Translations under genes and position numbers: made by a program
Part shown: positions 18,112 through 27,016 of the stretch, one piece after another
Layout of the letters: every line of letters begins with the position of its first letter
Numbering within the stretch: position 1 is the first letter of the stretch
Notes under the pieces: model-generated
What the model was told of the DNA's origin: nothing
Databases searched by the model: none
The model's input: the letters and a program-made list of their open reading frames with translations, nothing else
DNA from: UBA4582 sp964228885
GTDB taxonomy: Bacteria > Pseudomonadota > Gammaproteobacteria > Pseudomonadales > Azotimanducaceae
Direction: 5' to 3'
Length of the DNA stretch: 64,000 nt
NCBI GenBank assembly: GCA_964228885.1
Contig: CAXRCG010000278.1
Span: 1 to 64,000 of the forward strand

Positions 18112-18990
18112 TTACTCGAGCGATGCAATTAATGCTTCATAAGATTCAAATCCTGTAACCGGCGTAAGGTTGTCTTGCCAGAGCTTTTGCAACACCTCTA
18201 TCGTATTTTTACTCAGGTCGTTGACACCAACCCTACCTTCCCGAACCTTAGCGCTGTCACTCCCCGGTGGTAGCAATGTTTTTTCAGAACGCTCACGAAG
18301 CATCGCATCGTCAAATCGACTCTTATATTTCAGCATAAAAGGCAGCGAGGCATGTTTGAGGGTCAGCAGGCGAAGATCATCGTCGAGTTCAATATTACAG
18401 AAAGAGGCAACCCTTTTAATTGTGCCTTCAAGATCTTGTTTCATATGCTCGTAGACGAGGTAAAGCACATTTTCATCATTTCGATGCTGCCACCAACTAC
18501 TAAAGTGCTTGTGGTAAGCAGCATCTCTGGTGGTCACTCGAACAAAATCATCCGCTGATATGCTACCGGGTTTGAAATACCAACCTTCCATGAACTTAAA
18601 TGAAGAAAATGCTGCATCAACAGGATGCCGAATCACATTGATATATTTCGCGCCCTTCGGCATCACATCATAATCAAGATGACTCTTGAAACCTCGAGGT
18701 TCGATACACTGATCTGCATTGATATCGATATTCAACATCTCTGCGGTTTCGATCCATGGAACAACACGTGAAATGTCATCAAAATCCATATCACCTCGGG
18801 TTCGCAGCGTATGAAAGATCTGTTGCGTCCAAGTCGTTCCACTCTTACCAAATGGCGTTATGACGATATCAGAGGCGCGCGGATTATATGCAGCAATACT
18901 TCTTTCCCGTTGCCCCGGCACCTTCTCTCGTAAAAATAGCTCTCCAAGCTCTTCTAAAGATTCAGCACGTTTTCGCGGTTGTTCCACCAT
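18112..18990 (-). CDS. PAPS-dependent sulfotransferase
   Basis: The protein transfers sulfate from PAPS to a hydroxyl or amine acceptor. The 5'-phosphosulfate loop PFGKSGTTWTQQI lies at about 46-58, and the 3'-phosphate motif VIRHPVDAAFSSFKF at about 118-132. Near the C-terminus REGRVGVNDLSK resembles the RKGxxGDWKN motif of cytosolic sulfotransferases. The 292 residues match the eukaryotic-like Sulfotransfer_1 family; no signal peptide is seen, so it is cytosolic. It stands alone between two potassium transport genes with no PAPS synthesis or glycan genes nearby. The acceptor cannot be read from the sequence. Confidence 0.88.
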   Translation of the reverse strand: MVEQPRKRAESLEELGELFLREKVPGQRERSIAAYNPRASDIVITPFGKSGTTWTQQIFHTLRTRGDMDFDDISRVVPWIETAEMLNIDINADQCIEPRGFKSHLDYDVMPKGAKYINVIRHPVDAAFSSFKFMEGWYFKPGSISADDFVRVTTRDAAYHKHFSSWWQHRNDENVLYLVYEHMKQDLEGTIKRVASFCNIELDDDLRLLTLKHASLPFMLKYKSRFDDAMLRERSEKTLLPPGSDSAKVREGRVGVNDLSKNTIEVLQKLWQDNLTPVTGFESYEALIASLE

Positions 18991-19167
18991 TTGAAAATTT
19001 CACCCGTTAAAAAAATGATATTGTAACAAATCGTCGTCCAGGCGAAGTGCTGAATTCATTCCGAGCTGCGAATCACCTACTTATGGTGATGATTTTGCTA
19101 GCGTGTTTCTGGGTCTGATTATCATCGATACTCGAGCGCCCAGCGATTTTCCTCATCGGAAGATCGC

Positions 19168-20790
19168 TCAAATTTTCGCATCGCGGCCAGATGTAGCCAA
19201 TCCATTAGCTACATGTGCCGCAAAACCTACACCGGACTCTGCATAGATATTGAAAACAGTTGCGACACCAATATGCTCAAGCGCCTCAACCTCATCAGAG
19301 TATCTAGCGATTGCGGCCACTTCACCTCTAAAGGATGCTTCGCTTAATCGTTCGAGCACCTCAAGAGTCGTATTCAATTTGGGCAAGGTCAGCATCACAA
19401 GTTCTAGCGTATGAGAAACTTCAACACGATCCCAAAAATCACTATCGCTAGGATCACCTCTCAATACAGTTCGACCCTTTGTACGTTGATTCTTCGCCGT
19501 TACGGGGTCGATATCTATCCCAATCACATTTTCACCAAAGCGCTGGCGCATCGCATCATATGCGCCTGAACCCACGCCTCCCATACCGACAATAACTATC
19601 GTCGCACCACCAAGATCAAGTAACTCGTCATCTGGAATTAACTCGTCTTTCTGAAATCGTTTCCATATTGCGATGTGCTTAATATAAAGTCTACGGGACA
19701 CAGCGTTAACGCCAGCAGCGATGACAAAAGATAGCGATAAGGCAATCGCCACTACGATTAACCAATCGTTTTGCAGCCATCCATTGGTCACACCAATAGC
19801 AACTACGATCAGGCCAAATTCGCTGTAGTTTGTCAGATTTGCCGTCGTTAGCAGCGAGGTTCGAGCTCTCAACCTATAGTGCGTGAGCAAGCCATAGAAC
19901 AGTGCGGATTTTACGAATATCAGCGGCGTAACCATGACAGCAATCCAGAATGTTTCCGATGAAAGCTCACTCGACATACCGATAGAAAGAAAGAATCCAA
20001 GCAAAAAGAGATCCTTGAAGCTCAACATCGCCTTTGCCATTTCTTCCGACTTGCTGTAACTGGCGATTAATACACCAAGTGTCAAGGCACCCAAATCGCC
20101 CTTCAAACCAACAGATTCAAATATTTCGGCGCCTCCGAGTGCCAGCAATAGCCCGAATAGAACCAATAGCTCCCCATGGCCGATACGTAAGAGAAACTGA
20201 TGTAGTATCGGCCGCAGAGGAATCAGTAACAGCAGGCTAAGTGACCAATAGGAAGGTACTTTTCCCGATGAAATGACCAAAAACGCCACGGCTGCAACAT
20301 CTTGCATGAGCAGAATGCCTACGGATATGCGTCCATGAAGGGAGGTCACCTCTCCTCGTTCTTCCAACACTTTGACAACAAACACAGTGCTTGAAAAGCT
20401 CAATGCAAATCCAAGCAGGAGAGCACTTTGAATATTGAGATCCGAAAATAGCACAACACCGGCGAGCGACAGACCGTAAATTGCTAATCCAAACACGCCG
20501 ACAACAACAGTCATGTGAATCCCTGTCACTGCCCAAACCTGGGGTCTTAAAAGAGTTTGCAGGTTAAGTTTTAAGCCAACAGTAAAAAGAAGCAAAGTGA
20601 TACCAAGATCGGCAAGCTTCTGCAGAAGGATGTCATTATCAAAGCCCTGAAACTTCAGGACAAAACCGGCGGCAAGAAAACCCACGAGAGGAGGAAGACC
20701 AATAAGTTTGGCGAAGAAACCTAACGCGAAAGCCAACGATATCCATGTGACATCGCCGAGACCAATAGCTACCGATTCGAATTCCATCAT
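19168..20790 (-). CDS. Kef/CPA2-type cation:proton antiporter with RCK domain
   Basis: About twelve membrane segments (residues 10-370) begin with IGLPPLVGFLAAGFVLKFQG and contain LADLGITLLLFTVGLKLNLQTL, the CPA2 signature. A short linker leads to a cytosolic Rossmann RCK domain starting IVIVGMGGVGSGAYDAM near 397, where NAD(H) or glutathione adducts regulate Kef-type systems. The 540 residues and domain order resemble YbaL/KefB. It lies 18 bp after the minor pilin gene on the opposite reading direction of pilB and may be read through from the pilin unit. With the channel gene at 16 kb, it suggests control of potassium or pH. Confidence 0.88.
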   Translation of the reverse strand: MMEFESVAIGLGDVTWISLAFALGFFAKLIGLPPLVGFLAAGFVLKFQGFDNDILLQKLADLGITLLLFTVGLKLNLQTLLRPQVWAVTGIHMTVVVGVFGLAIYGLSLAGVVLFSDLNIQSALLLGFALSFSSTVFVVKVLEERGEVTSLHGRISVGILLMQDVAAVAFLVISSGKVPSYWSLSLLLLIPLRPILHQFLLRIGHGELLVLFGLLLALGGAEIFESVGLKGDLGALTLGVLIASYSKSEEMAKAMLSFKDLFLLGFFLSIGMSSELSSETFWIAVMVTPLIFVKSALFYGLLTHYRLRARTSLLTTANLTNYSEFGLIVVAIGVTNGWLQNDWLIVVAIALSLSFVIAAGVNAVSRRLYIKHIAIWKRFQKDELIPDDELLDLGGATIVIVGMGGVGSGAYDAMRQRFGENVIGIDIDPVTAKNQRTKGRTVLRGDPSDSDFWDRVEVSHTLELVMLTLPKLNTTLEVLERLSEASFRGEVAAIARYSDEVEALEHIGVATVFNIYAESGVGFAAHVANGLATSGRDAKI

Positions 20791-20807
20791 TAAGAAACAG
20801 CGAGTGA

Positions 20808-21194
20808 TTAAAAGGTTTTGCGTTCCACAGTCCCGTCGCTGTGGGTCGCTGTAATACGGAAACCCGTTGTAGTCACGTTATCTACAATGTATGTCACCTC
20901 AGCTAGGTCCGTTCGAGGTGCCCATCCTATAAGTTCGGTTAATCCTCCTGAGGCACTTGGATTGTTATGATCGTAGGTGCCAGCAATATAGGCCCCGCGG
21001 TCCAACCTTCGCTCTTCCTGAAATAAACGGATACTCTCCATGTTTTCAATAAGCACAGCCCGCTTGGAAGTATCGATGTTATTCTGATATACCGGCAAGG
21101 CGACCATCCCAATGATGCCTAAAATCGCCACCGCGATCATGATTTCGATGAGTGAGAAGCCCTTATGCCGCCTTCTGATGATGTCGTTTATCAT
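20808..21194 (-). CDS. Type IV pilin-like protein (minor pilin or PilE-like)
   Basis: A class III signal RRRHKGFSLIEIMIAVAILG is cut by PilD after the Gly, leaving the methylated Phe and Glu5. The following hydrophobic helix forms the filament core. I place the start at the ATG at 21194 (128 residues), because GAGG lies 6 nt upstream; a GTG at 21209 would add five residues. The globular domain is short and has no cysteine. It lies downstream of the major pilin on the same strand, separated by 228 bp. It may be a second pilin or a minor component that primes assembly. Confidence 0.85.
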   Translation of the reverse strand: MINDIIRRRHKGFSLIEIMIAVAILGIIGMVALPVYQNNIDTSKRAVLIENMESIRLFQEERRLDRGAYIAGTYDHNNPSASGGLTELIGWAPRTDLAEVTYIVDNVTTTGFRITATHSDGTVERKTF

Positions 21195-21385
21195 GTTCAA
21201 CCTCGCCACAGCATCTTCAAACCAGTCTTGTACTTGGATAATCTCATGTTAAATTGTTTATTTCATTGATGAAGCTCACGAATCAGTCAACACACCAGCA
21301 ACAGACTGACACCAAATGAAAAGTTTGTTGCAAGAACGCTGGTCAACAAGAAAACTGGCGGACATAAACCCCCGAGGTTCTCAAT

Positions 21386-21421
21386 TTAAGCATCCTTTAA
21401 AACGCGTGTTAATCGGCTCAT
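21386..21421 (-). CDS. Possible 11-codon small ORF after pilA
   Basis: The last codons of pilA (Glu-Glu-Glu-stop) spell GGAGGAGGAATAA, a perfect ribosome site, followed four bases later by an ATG that opens the frame MSRLTRVLKDA and a TAA stop. It could be a real small peptide, a leader or chance, since the GGAGGAGGA is also explained by Glu codons. I see no homology. Confidence 0.2.
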   Translation of the reverse strand: MSRLTRVLKDA

Positions 21422-21422
21422 T

Positions 21423-21857
21423 TTATTCCTCCTCCGCTGCGGTGATTGTGGTCGCTGTCGCTTGTAAGTCCTGATACGCCGGAAGTGAAATTGTTACGCT
21501 AGCAGCCGAGGTAGACACAACACCAACAACCCCATTTGTATCGTCAGCAGCATCAGCATAAGCGCTAACGCCTCCCGCGGGTGCAAGGTTCCCACCAGGG
21601 TTAAAGATTTCAATCCAGTCAGCTGCTGTTTCAGGCACTGTAGAAGTCAAACCAAGTGCAGATTGGGTATGACCTTTGACGTAGGTAGTACGAGCCAGAC
21701 GCACTGCTTCTTGATAGTGAGAGTTCACCTTGGTCATGTTAGCTGTCTTGATGTAATCCTCGTATGCCGGCAAAGCAACCGCCGCGAGAATACCGATGAT
21801 TGCAACAACAATCATCAACTCGATCAGGGTAAAACCCTTTTGTATGTTTTTGTTCAC
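21423..21857 (-). CDS. pilA: Major type IV pilin (PilA-like)
   Basis: The leader MNKNIQKG is followed by FTLIELMIVVAIIGILAAVA, the canonical mature pilin N-terminus with Glu5 for assembly. After an amphipathic helix to about residue 55, the globular domain is rich in Ala, Thr, Val and Gly and ends in an acidic TAAEEE tail. There are no cysteines, so the C-terminal disulfide loop of classic type IVa pilins is absent. The 144 residues fit the family. A sigma-54 promoter lies about 90 bp upstream. The pilB-pilC-pilD unit runs divergently, as in Pseudomonas. Confidence 0.92.
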   Translation of the reverse strand: MNKNIQKGFTLIELMIVVAIIGILAAVALPAYEDYIKTANMTKVNSHYQEAVRLARTTYVKGHTQSALGLTSTVPETAADWIEIFNPGGNLAPAGGVSAYADAADDTNGVVGVVSTSAASVTISLPAYQDLQATATTITAAEEE

Positions 21858-21945
21858 TGGAATAACTCCTTAATTAAACTGAATAGACTGTCAAATTATC
21901 GAAAAAGCTTGCTGTGCAGTCCCAAATACACATTGATACACATTC

Positions 21946-21961
21946 AGCAACTAACGTGCCA
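21946..21961 (-). promoter_or_regulatory. Sigma-54 (RpoN) promoter of pilA
   Basis: On the minus strand the sequence TGGCACG, four bases, TTGCT matches the RpoN consensus TGGCACG-N4-TTGCW exactly. The -12 element lies 88 bp upstream of the pilA start. pilA in Pseudomonas is controlled by RpoN with PilS-PilR, so the same control is expected here. Confidence 0.92.
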
Positions 21962-22050
21962 ACATAAACTAAAGCATTTTGAGGGCTTACAAACGGCTTA
22001 CAATGCTGTTGTGACGCAAGGGGGCAATGAACATACAATAGCTCTAGTCA

Positions 22051-22075
22051 TAAAGTGACAAATTTGGTCACTTTA
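22051..22075. repeat. Inverted repeat, candidate activator site for the pilA promoter
   Basis: TAAAGTGAC and GTCACTTTA form perfect 9-bp arms around a 7-bp AT-rich centre. The site lies about 90-115 bp upstream of the pilA -24 element, the right range for an enhancer-binding protein such as PilR. It is also upstream of divergent pilB. The rest of the 425-bp gap 21858-22282 shows the RpoN promoter but no other clear element. PilR binding is inferred, not shown. Confidence 0.5.
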
Positions 22076-22282
22076 TTTTCAAACGCCGCTCTGAACACTG
22101 CGCATAGAGAGCGATGTCAAAGCCTCTTTAACCCCTGAGAAGCACCTTTCGTCAGGATTCTGAGGATAAATATAAAGGCTTCAAACGATGTCACTCGGCT
22201 ACAAATCATACAGCGTTTTATCGACACCCTCGCAATCGAAATGTACATCTTCGAACGCAGACTTCCCTTGGATGGCATCGTA

Positions 22283-23998
22283 ATGGCTGCCAACCCTGCG
22301 CAACTAAGCGGGCTCGCTAGACGACTAGTAGATGATGACCTGCTCGAAAACACTGCGGCTAGAGAAGCCTCTGTTGAAGCTTCAAAAACACGGGTTCCTT
22401 TTGTTACTCACCTCGTTCAAAAAAAGCTAGTCAGTCCCAGAGATATCGCCAATGCCGCCTCTGAAGAATTTGGCACACCTCTACTGGATATCACTGCACT
22501 GGACCCTGAAGTTATTCCTAAAAATTTAGTCGACGAAAAGCTAATCCGAGCAAATCATGCGATACCAATTTTCCACAGAGGTAATAGACTGTTCGTTGCG
22601 GTTTCAGATCCCACCAATCGCCAAGCTCTAGACGAAATTAAATTTCAAACAGGAATATCAACCGAAGAAGTCTTAGTTGAAGAAAACAAGCTTACTGCTT
22701 TTATCGATACTTACCTTGAGTCTCTGGAAAGTGGAGGATTAGGAGATCTAGGTAATGACGATGTTGATTTGGACCTCGAAGCCGTAGAGGAGGCCGGTAG
22801 CGCAGAAGAAGAGGATGCTGGTACAACAACCGACGACACCCCGGTGGTTCGCTTCATTAACAAGATGCTAATGAATGCTATCAAAGGTAATTCATCTGAC
22901 TTGCACTTTGAACCATTCGAAAAATCTTACCGGGTTAGATTTAGAACTGACGGCGTTCTGCATGAGGTCGCACGGCCACCAGTAAATCTCGCACCTAGAA
23001 TATCCGCTCGCCTTAAAGTGATGTCTCAGATGGACATCTCGGAACGCCGAGTGCCGCAAGATGGTCGAATAAAACTTAAAATTTCAAAATCAAAGTCTAT
23101 TGATTTTCGGGTGAATACACTCCCGGTGCTATTCGGCGAAAAATTATGTTTGCGAATGTTGGACCCAAGTAGCGCAAAAATGGGTATCGATGCACTAGGT
23201 TACGAAGAGGAACAGAAAGCATTGTATCTCGAGGCTCTGAACAAACCGCAAGGTATGTTCTTGGTGACTGGCCCGACCGGTAGCGGCAAGACCGTCTCCC
23301 TGTATACCGGACTCAATATCCTTAATACACCAGAATTGAACATTTCAACAGCAGAGGATCCCGTTGAAATTAACCTCGAAGGCATTAATCAATGCCCTGT
23401 AAATCACAAGGTTGGTCTCGATTTTGGTGAAGCATTGCGCTCATTCCTGCGACAGGACCCAGACGTCGTCATGGTTGGTGAAATTCGAGACCTTGAAACC
23501 GCAAACATATCAATCAAAGCGGCACAGACAGGTCACATGGTGATGTCGACCTTACACACCAATAGTGCTCCTGAAACAATCACTCGGTTGAGAAATATGG
23601 GTGTGCCAGCATTTAACCTCGCCACATCAATCAATATCATCGTCGCCCAGCGACTCGCCCGACGACTTTGTGATTGCAAAGTGAGACTCGACATTCCAAA
23701 AGCAGCATTACTCGAAAAAGGTTTCACAGAGGAGGAAGTAGATTCCGGCCTCGAGATATATGGTCCTGGCGAGTGCGATCGATGTTCTAACGGTTATAAA
23801 GGCCGTGTTGGCATCTACGAAGTGGTCAAAATCACACCTGAAATATCCAGAATCATCATGGAGGACGGCAACTCAATTGAAATCGCTGACGCATGCACAA
23901 AAGAGGGCTTCAAAAATGTTTTCGAGTCAGCCCTGGTGAAAGTTAAAAATGGGCTAACAAGCCTAGAGGAAGTTGATCGAGTCACCTCTGGTCACTAA
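22283..23998 (+). CDS. pilB: Type IV pilus extension ATPase PilB
   Basis: PilB is the hexameric ATPase that drives pilus assembly. The N-terminal MshEN-type domain (about residues 1-150) is followed by the catalytic core with Walker A GPTGSGKTVSLYT near 341, the Asp box, Walker B DPDVVMVGEIRDLETA and the His box TGHMVMSTLHTNSA. Of the zinc tetracysteine, the second pair CDRC is intact, but the first reads CDC (23669-23677) instead of CxxC. I place the start at the ATG at 22283 (571 residues), which gives the usual NPAQLSGLARRLV beginning; an ATG at 22241 would add 14 residues. It heads pilB-pilC-pilD. Confidence 0.95.
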   Translation: MAANPAQLSGLARRLVDDDLLENTAAREASVEASKTRVPFVTHLVQKKLVSPRDIANAASEEFGTPLLDITALDPEVIPKNLVDEKLIRANHAIPIFHRGNRLFVAVSDPTNRQALDEIKFQTGISTEEVLVEENKLTAFIDTYLESLESGGLGDLGNDDVDLDLEAVEEAGSAEEEDAGTTTDDTPVVRFINKMLMNAIKGNSSDLHFEPFEKSYRVRFRTDGVLHEVARPPVNLAPRISARLKVMSQMDISERRVPQDGRIKLKISKSKSIDFRVNTLPVLFGEKLCLRMLDPSSAKMGIDALGYEEEQKALYLEALNKPQGMFLVTGPTGSGKTVSLYTGLNILNTPELNISTAEDPVEINLEGINQCPVNHKVGLDFGEALRSFLRQDPDVVMVGEIRDLETANISIKAAQTGHMVMSTLHTNSAPETITRLRNMGVPAFNLATSINIIVAQRLARRLCDCKVRLDIPKAALLEKGFTEEEVDSGLEIYGPGECDRCSNGYKGRVGIYEVVKITPEISRIIMEDGNSIEIADACTKEGFKNVFESALVKVKNGLTSLEEVDRVTSGH

Positions 23999-24142
23999 TT
24001 TCAAGTCCTGGATCAGGACACGCTTAATTTGCCGCTCTCGGAGAGTTGGCAACAGAACTTTAGCTAAACTGATACCTGCCTTTGGGTGTCAGCGCACCAT
24101 CAATTAGCCCCTGCTAGGCAGGGGTTAAAAAGAGGATTAAAT

Positions 24143-25369
24143 ATGGCAGTAGCCAGTACAGTGTTTGCTTGGGAAGGAACTGACAGGTCAGGCAAAAAAA
24201 CCAAGGGCGAGATAACCAGCAGCAATGCGAATATCGCAAAAACAGAACTGCGTAAACAAGGTATTAATCCGACTAAGGTCAGCAAAAAAAGCGGTGGCCT
24301 AAGTGCCTTGTTTAATGCAGGCCAGAAAATCGGCCCTGCGGATACCACGCTGTTCACTCGACAACTCGCCACCATGATGAAGGCAGGTGTTCCCTTGGTT
24401 CAGTCATTTGAAATTGTCGCCGATGGCATTGATAACCCGGCGATGAAAGATCTCATCATCAGGATTAGCGATGATGTGTCTGCTGGCAATTCTTTCGCTC
24501 ACGCCATACGGGCTAACCCTGAGCACTTTAATGATCTTTACAGCAATTTGATCGATGCGGGCGAGCAATCTGGAGCTCTGGAAACGATGCTCGAGCGCCT
24601 TGCCACCTACATGGAGAAGTCCGAAGCCCTAAAAGCAAAAATCAGAAGCGCCCTTAGCTATCCAATTTCAGTTTTAGTCGTTGCGGCAGTTGTATCCGCT
24701 ATTTTACTTATAAAGGTTGTTCCTCAATTTGAGGAAATTTTTGCAGGTTTCGGTGCTGATTTGCCAGAATTCACCCAGATGGTGGTTAACATGTCTCGCT
24801 GGATGCAAGATTGGTGGTTGGCTGTCGCAGCAGCTGTCGCTGCCATTGTATTTCTTCGGAAAGAAACCCTTAAACGTTCAAAAGCAGCACGAGACGCGCA
24901 AGAGCGCTTCATGCTTAAGATACCAATCATCGGCGACATACTTGATAAATCATGCGTTGCCAGATTCGCCCGAACCCTCTCAACAACATTTGCCGCCGGT
25001 GTACCGTTGGTTGACGCACTCGAGTCAGTGTCTGGCGCGGCCGGCAATGTTGTTTATTACAACGCAATCAAAAAGGTCAAGGATGACGTTTCCAGCGGGA
25101 TTCAGCTCAATTACTCCATGAAGCAGACCGAGGTGTTTCCCAACATGGTTATTCAGATGGTTTCTATCGGGGAGGAATCAGGTGCTCTTGACGGCATGCT
25201 CGACAAAGCAGCAACTTACTATGAAGACATGGTCGACAACGCCGTCGACGGGCTTACGAGCTTAATGGAACCGATAATCATGTCATTCCTTGGAGTCGTT
25301 ATAGGAGGTCTGATTATCGCGATGTATCTACCGATCTTCTCGATGGGTGATGCAATTGGCGGCCACTAG
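24143..25369 (+). CDS. pilC: Type IV pilus inner-membrane platform protein PilC
   Basis: PilC couples PilB to the growing pilus in the inner membrane. The 408 residues contain two GspF repeats (about 70-195 and 275-400), each beginning with an FTRQLATMMKAGVPLVQ or FARTLSTTFAAGVPLVDAL motif and ending near a membrane helix (about 171-193, 225-245 and 375-398). The start at 24143 has AGAGG seven bases upstream and gives the usual MAVA...FAWEGTDRSG beginning; an upstream frame start at 24086 is not supported. It lies 144 bp after pilB. Confidence 0.96.
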   Translation: MAVASTVFAWEGTDRSGKKTKGEITSSNANIAKTELRKQGINPTKVSKKSGGLSALFNAGQKIGPADTTLFTRQLATMMKAGVPLVQSFEIVADGIDNPAMKDLIIRISDDVSAGNSFAHAIRANPEHFNDLYSNLIDAGEQSGALETMLERLATYMEKSEALKAKIRSALSYPISVLVVAAVVSAILLIKVVPQFEEIFAGFGADLPEFTQMVVNMSRWMQDWWLAVAAAVAAIVFLRKETLKRSKAARDAQERFMLKIPIIGDILDKSCVARFARTLSTTFAAGVPLVDALESVSGAAGNVVYYNAIKKVKDDVSSGIQLNYSMKQTEVFPNMVIQMVSIGEESGALDGMLDKAATYYEDMVDNAVDGLTSLMEPIIMSFLGVVIGGLIIAMYLPIFSMGDAIGGH

Positions 25370-25450
25370 CGGAGCACTTTTGGTGGCAGACTTTTGTTAA
25401 CTTATCTCTATTTGTTTTAATATAGCCTGTCTCCACGATAGACAGCTCAG

Positions 25451-26341
25451 ATGATAGATAATCTCTCGACACAACTGGTGCTATTCCACGCGCAATTTCC
25501 CGTTTTGAGCGTCCTCATCGGTTGTATTTTTGGAATGCTAATAGGTAGCTTCCTAAATGTTGTCGTACATCGCCTACCAGTTATGTTGGAACAAGACTGG
25601 CGTCAGCAGGCACATGAATTGCTGGCATCTGAAACAACCGGTAGCGACTCAACTGAACCCTATAATCTCGTATTTCCCAACTCACAATGCACCTATTGCC
25701 AGCACAGTATCAAGCCTTGGGAAAACATTCCCGTCCTTAGCTACCTTTTTCTTGGCGGGAAGTGTGCCTCATGCAAAGCAGGTATTTCACTAAGATATCC
25801 AGTTGTAGAAATATTATCCGGCGTACTAACCGCTATTGTGATTTACAACTTCGGCCTAACCTCGACAAGCCTGGCATGCTGTATCTTGACTTGGTCGCTG
25901 GTCTGCCTTTCATTGATAGACTATGATACTCAATACTTACCTGACAATATTACCATGCCGCTGTTGTGGCTAGGATTAATCGTAAATGCTTTTGATATTG
26001 TTGCTCGTTTCGAATACGCTTTCTGGGGAGCAATTGCAGGCTATCTCAGCCTTTGGTCGGTAAACACCTTATTCAGGCTTGTTCGCGGCTACGACGGCAT
26101 GGGATACGGCGATTTTAAACTACTCGCGGTACTCGGTGCTTGGATGGGCTGGCAGGCATTACCTTTAATCATCATCGTTTCATCTCTCGCAGGTGCGCTG
26201 GTTGGAGGGTCACTGATCGCGTTTGGTAGAGACAAATCGAAACCGATTCCCTTTGGTCCTTACCTTGCCATCGCAGGTTGGATATCGTTGATCTGGGGTG
26301 CTGAAATCACCATGTTTTACCTAAAATTTGCTGCGATGTAA
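25451..26341 (+). CDS. pilD: Prepilin peptidase / N-methyltransferase PilD
   Basis: PilD cleaves type III signal peptides of pilins and methylates the new N-terminal Phe. The 296 residues hold the cytoplasmic zinc loop with CTYC and CASC (about 79-110), then membrane segments with the two catalytic Asp residues in SLIDYDTQYLPD (about 155) and in GYGDFKLLAVLGAW (about 220). It is encoded 81 bp after pilC. Its substrates in this window are the two pilins at 20.8-21.9 kb. coaE follows 33 bp downstream. Confidence 0.97.
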   Translation: MIDNLSTQLVLFHAQFPVLSVLIGCIFGMLIGSFLNVVVHRLPVMLEQDWRQQAHELLASETTGSDSTEPYNLVFPNSQCTYCQHSIKPWENIPVLSYLFLGGKCASCKAGISLRYPVVEILSGVLTAIVIYNFGLTSTSLACCILTWSLVCLSLIDYDTQYLPDNITMPLLWLGLIVNAFDIVARFEYAFWGAIAGYLSLWSVNTLFRLVRGYDGMGYGDFKLLAVLGAWMGWQALPLIIIVSSLAGALVGGSLIAFGRDKSKPIPFGPYLAIAGWISLIWGAEITMFYLKFAAM

Positions 26342-26374
26342 CCATTGAGCAACAACATTTAAGATATAGATTAT

Positions 26375-27016
26375 ATGACTTCATCTAAAACCAAACTAGT
26401 CATTGGCCTCACTGGCGGAATCGGCAGTGGCAAAACTTCAGTGTCAAATCACTTCGCAAAATTAGGTATCACTATAGCCGACGCCGACATTGCAAGTCGA
26501 ACTGTGATGGAACCAGAGACCGAGGCATACAAGAAGATTATAGATTACTTTGGCGTAGGAATAGCCAATGAAGACAAAACGCTCAACAGGGCGCGCCTGC
26601 GCGAACTTGTTTTTAGCAACAGTGAAAAATTGAGGTGGCTTGAGTCAGTTACAGTCCCCGCCATCATGAATCAGTTAATCTTAGAGTTGGAACAATCGAT
26701 ATCACCTTACTCTATCCTGTGTTTGTCTAGCGGAGGTGGACAGCATCCGTTGATTCATCGCAACCTAGTGATAGACGTCATGCCCGAGACCCAGTTGGAT
26801 AGAGCTGTACAGCGGGACAACAATTCAGAGGAACAGATAAAATCAATAATGGCAAAGCAGCCAACTCGACAAGATAGATTGGACTACGCCGACGACGTCA
26901 TCAATAACGATGGTGATATTTCGCTTCTGGCCGAGGAGGTATCACGTCTACACCACCTTTACCAAGAGCTGAGTAGCAAAACAAGTCAATCAGATATTGC
27001 TGCGGAGTATTCGTGA
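26375..27016 (+). CDS. coaE: Dephospho-CoA kinase CoaE, with altered conserved motifs
   Basis: CoaE phosphorylates dephospho-CoA, the last step of CoA synthesis. The P-loop GLTGGIGSGKT (11-21), the IADADI segment (34-39) and the C-terminal TRQDRLDYADDVINND match the family. Two usually conserved segments differ: the LHPxI motif reads VTVPAIM (92-98), and the PLLxE motif with its surrounding strand reads CLSSGGGQH (116-124). The reading frame is intact and the gene sits in its normal place between pilD and yacG. It may be a diverged but working enzyme. The stop overlaps the yacG start (TGATG). Confidence 0.85.
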   Translation: MTSSKTKLVIGLTGGIGSGKTSVSNHFAKLGITIADADIASRTVMEPETEAYKKIIDYFGVGIANEDKTLNRARLRELVFSNSEKLRWLESVTVPAIMNQLILELEQSISPYSILCLSSGGGQHPLIHRNLVIDVMPETQLDRAVQRDNNSEEQIKSIMAKQPTRQDRLDYADDVINNDGDISLLAEEVSRLHHLYQELSSKTSQSDIAAEYS

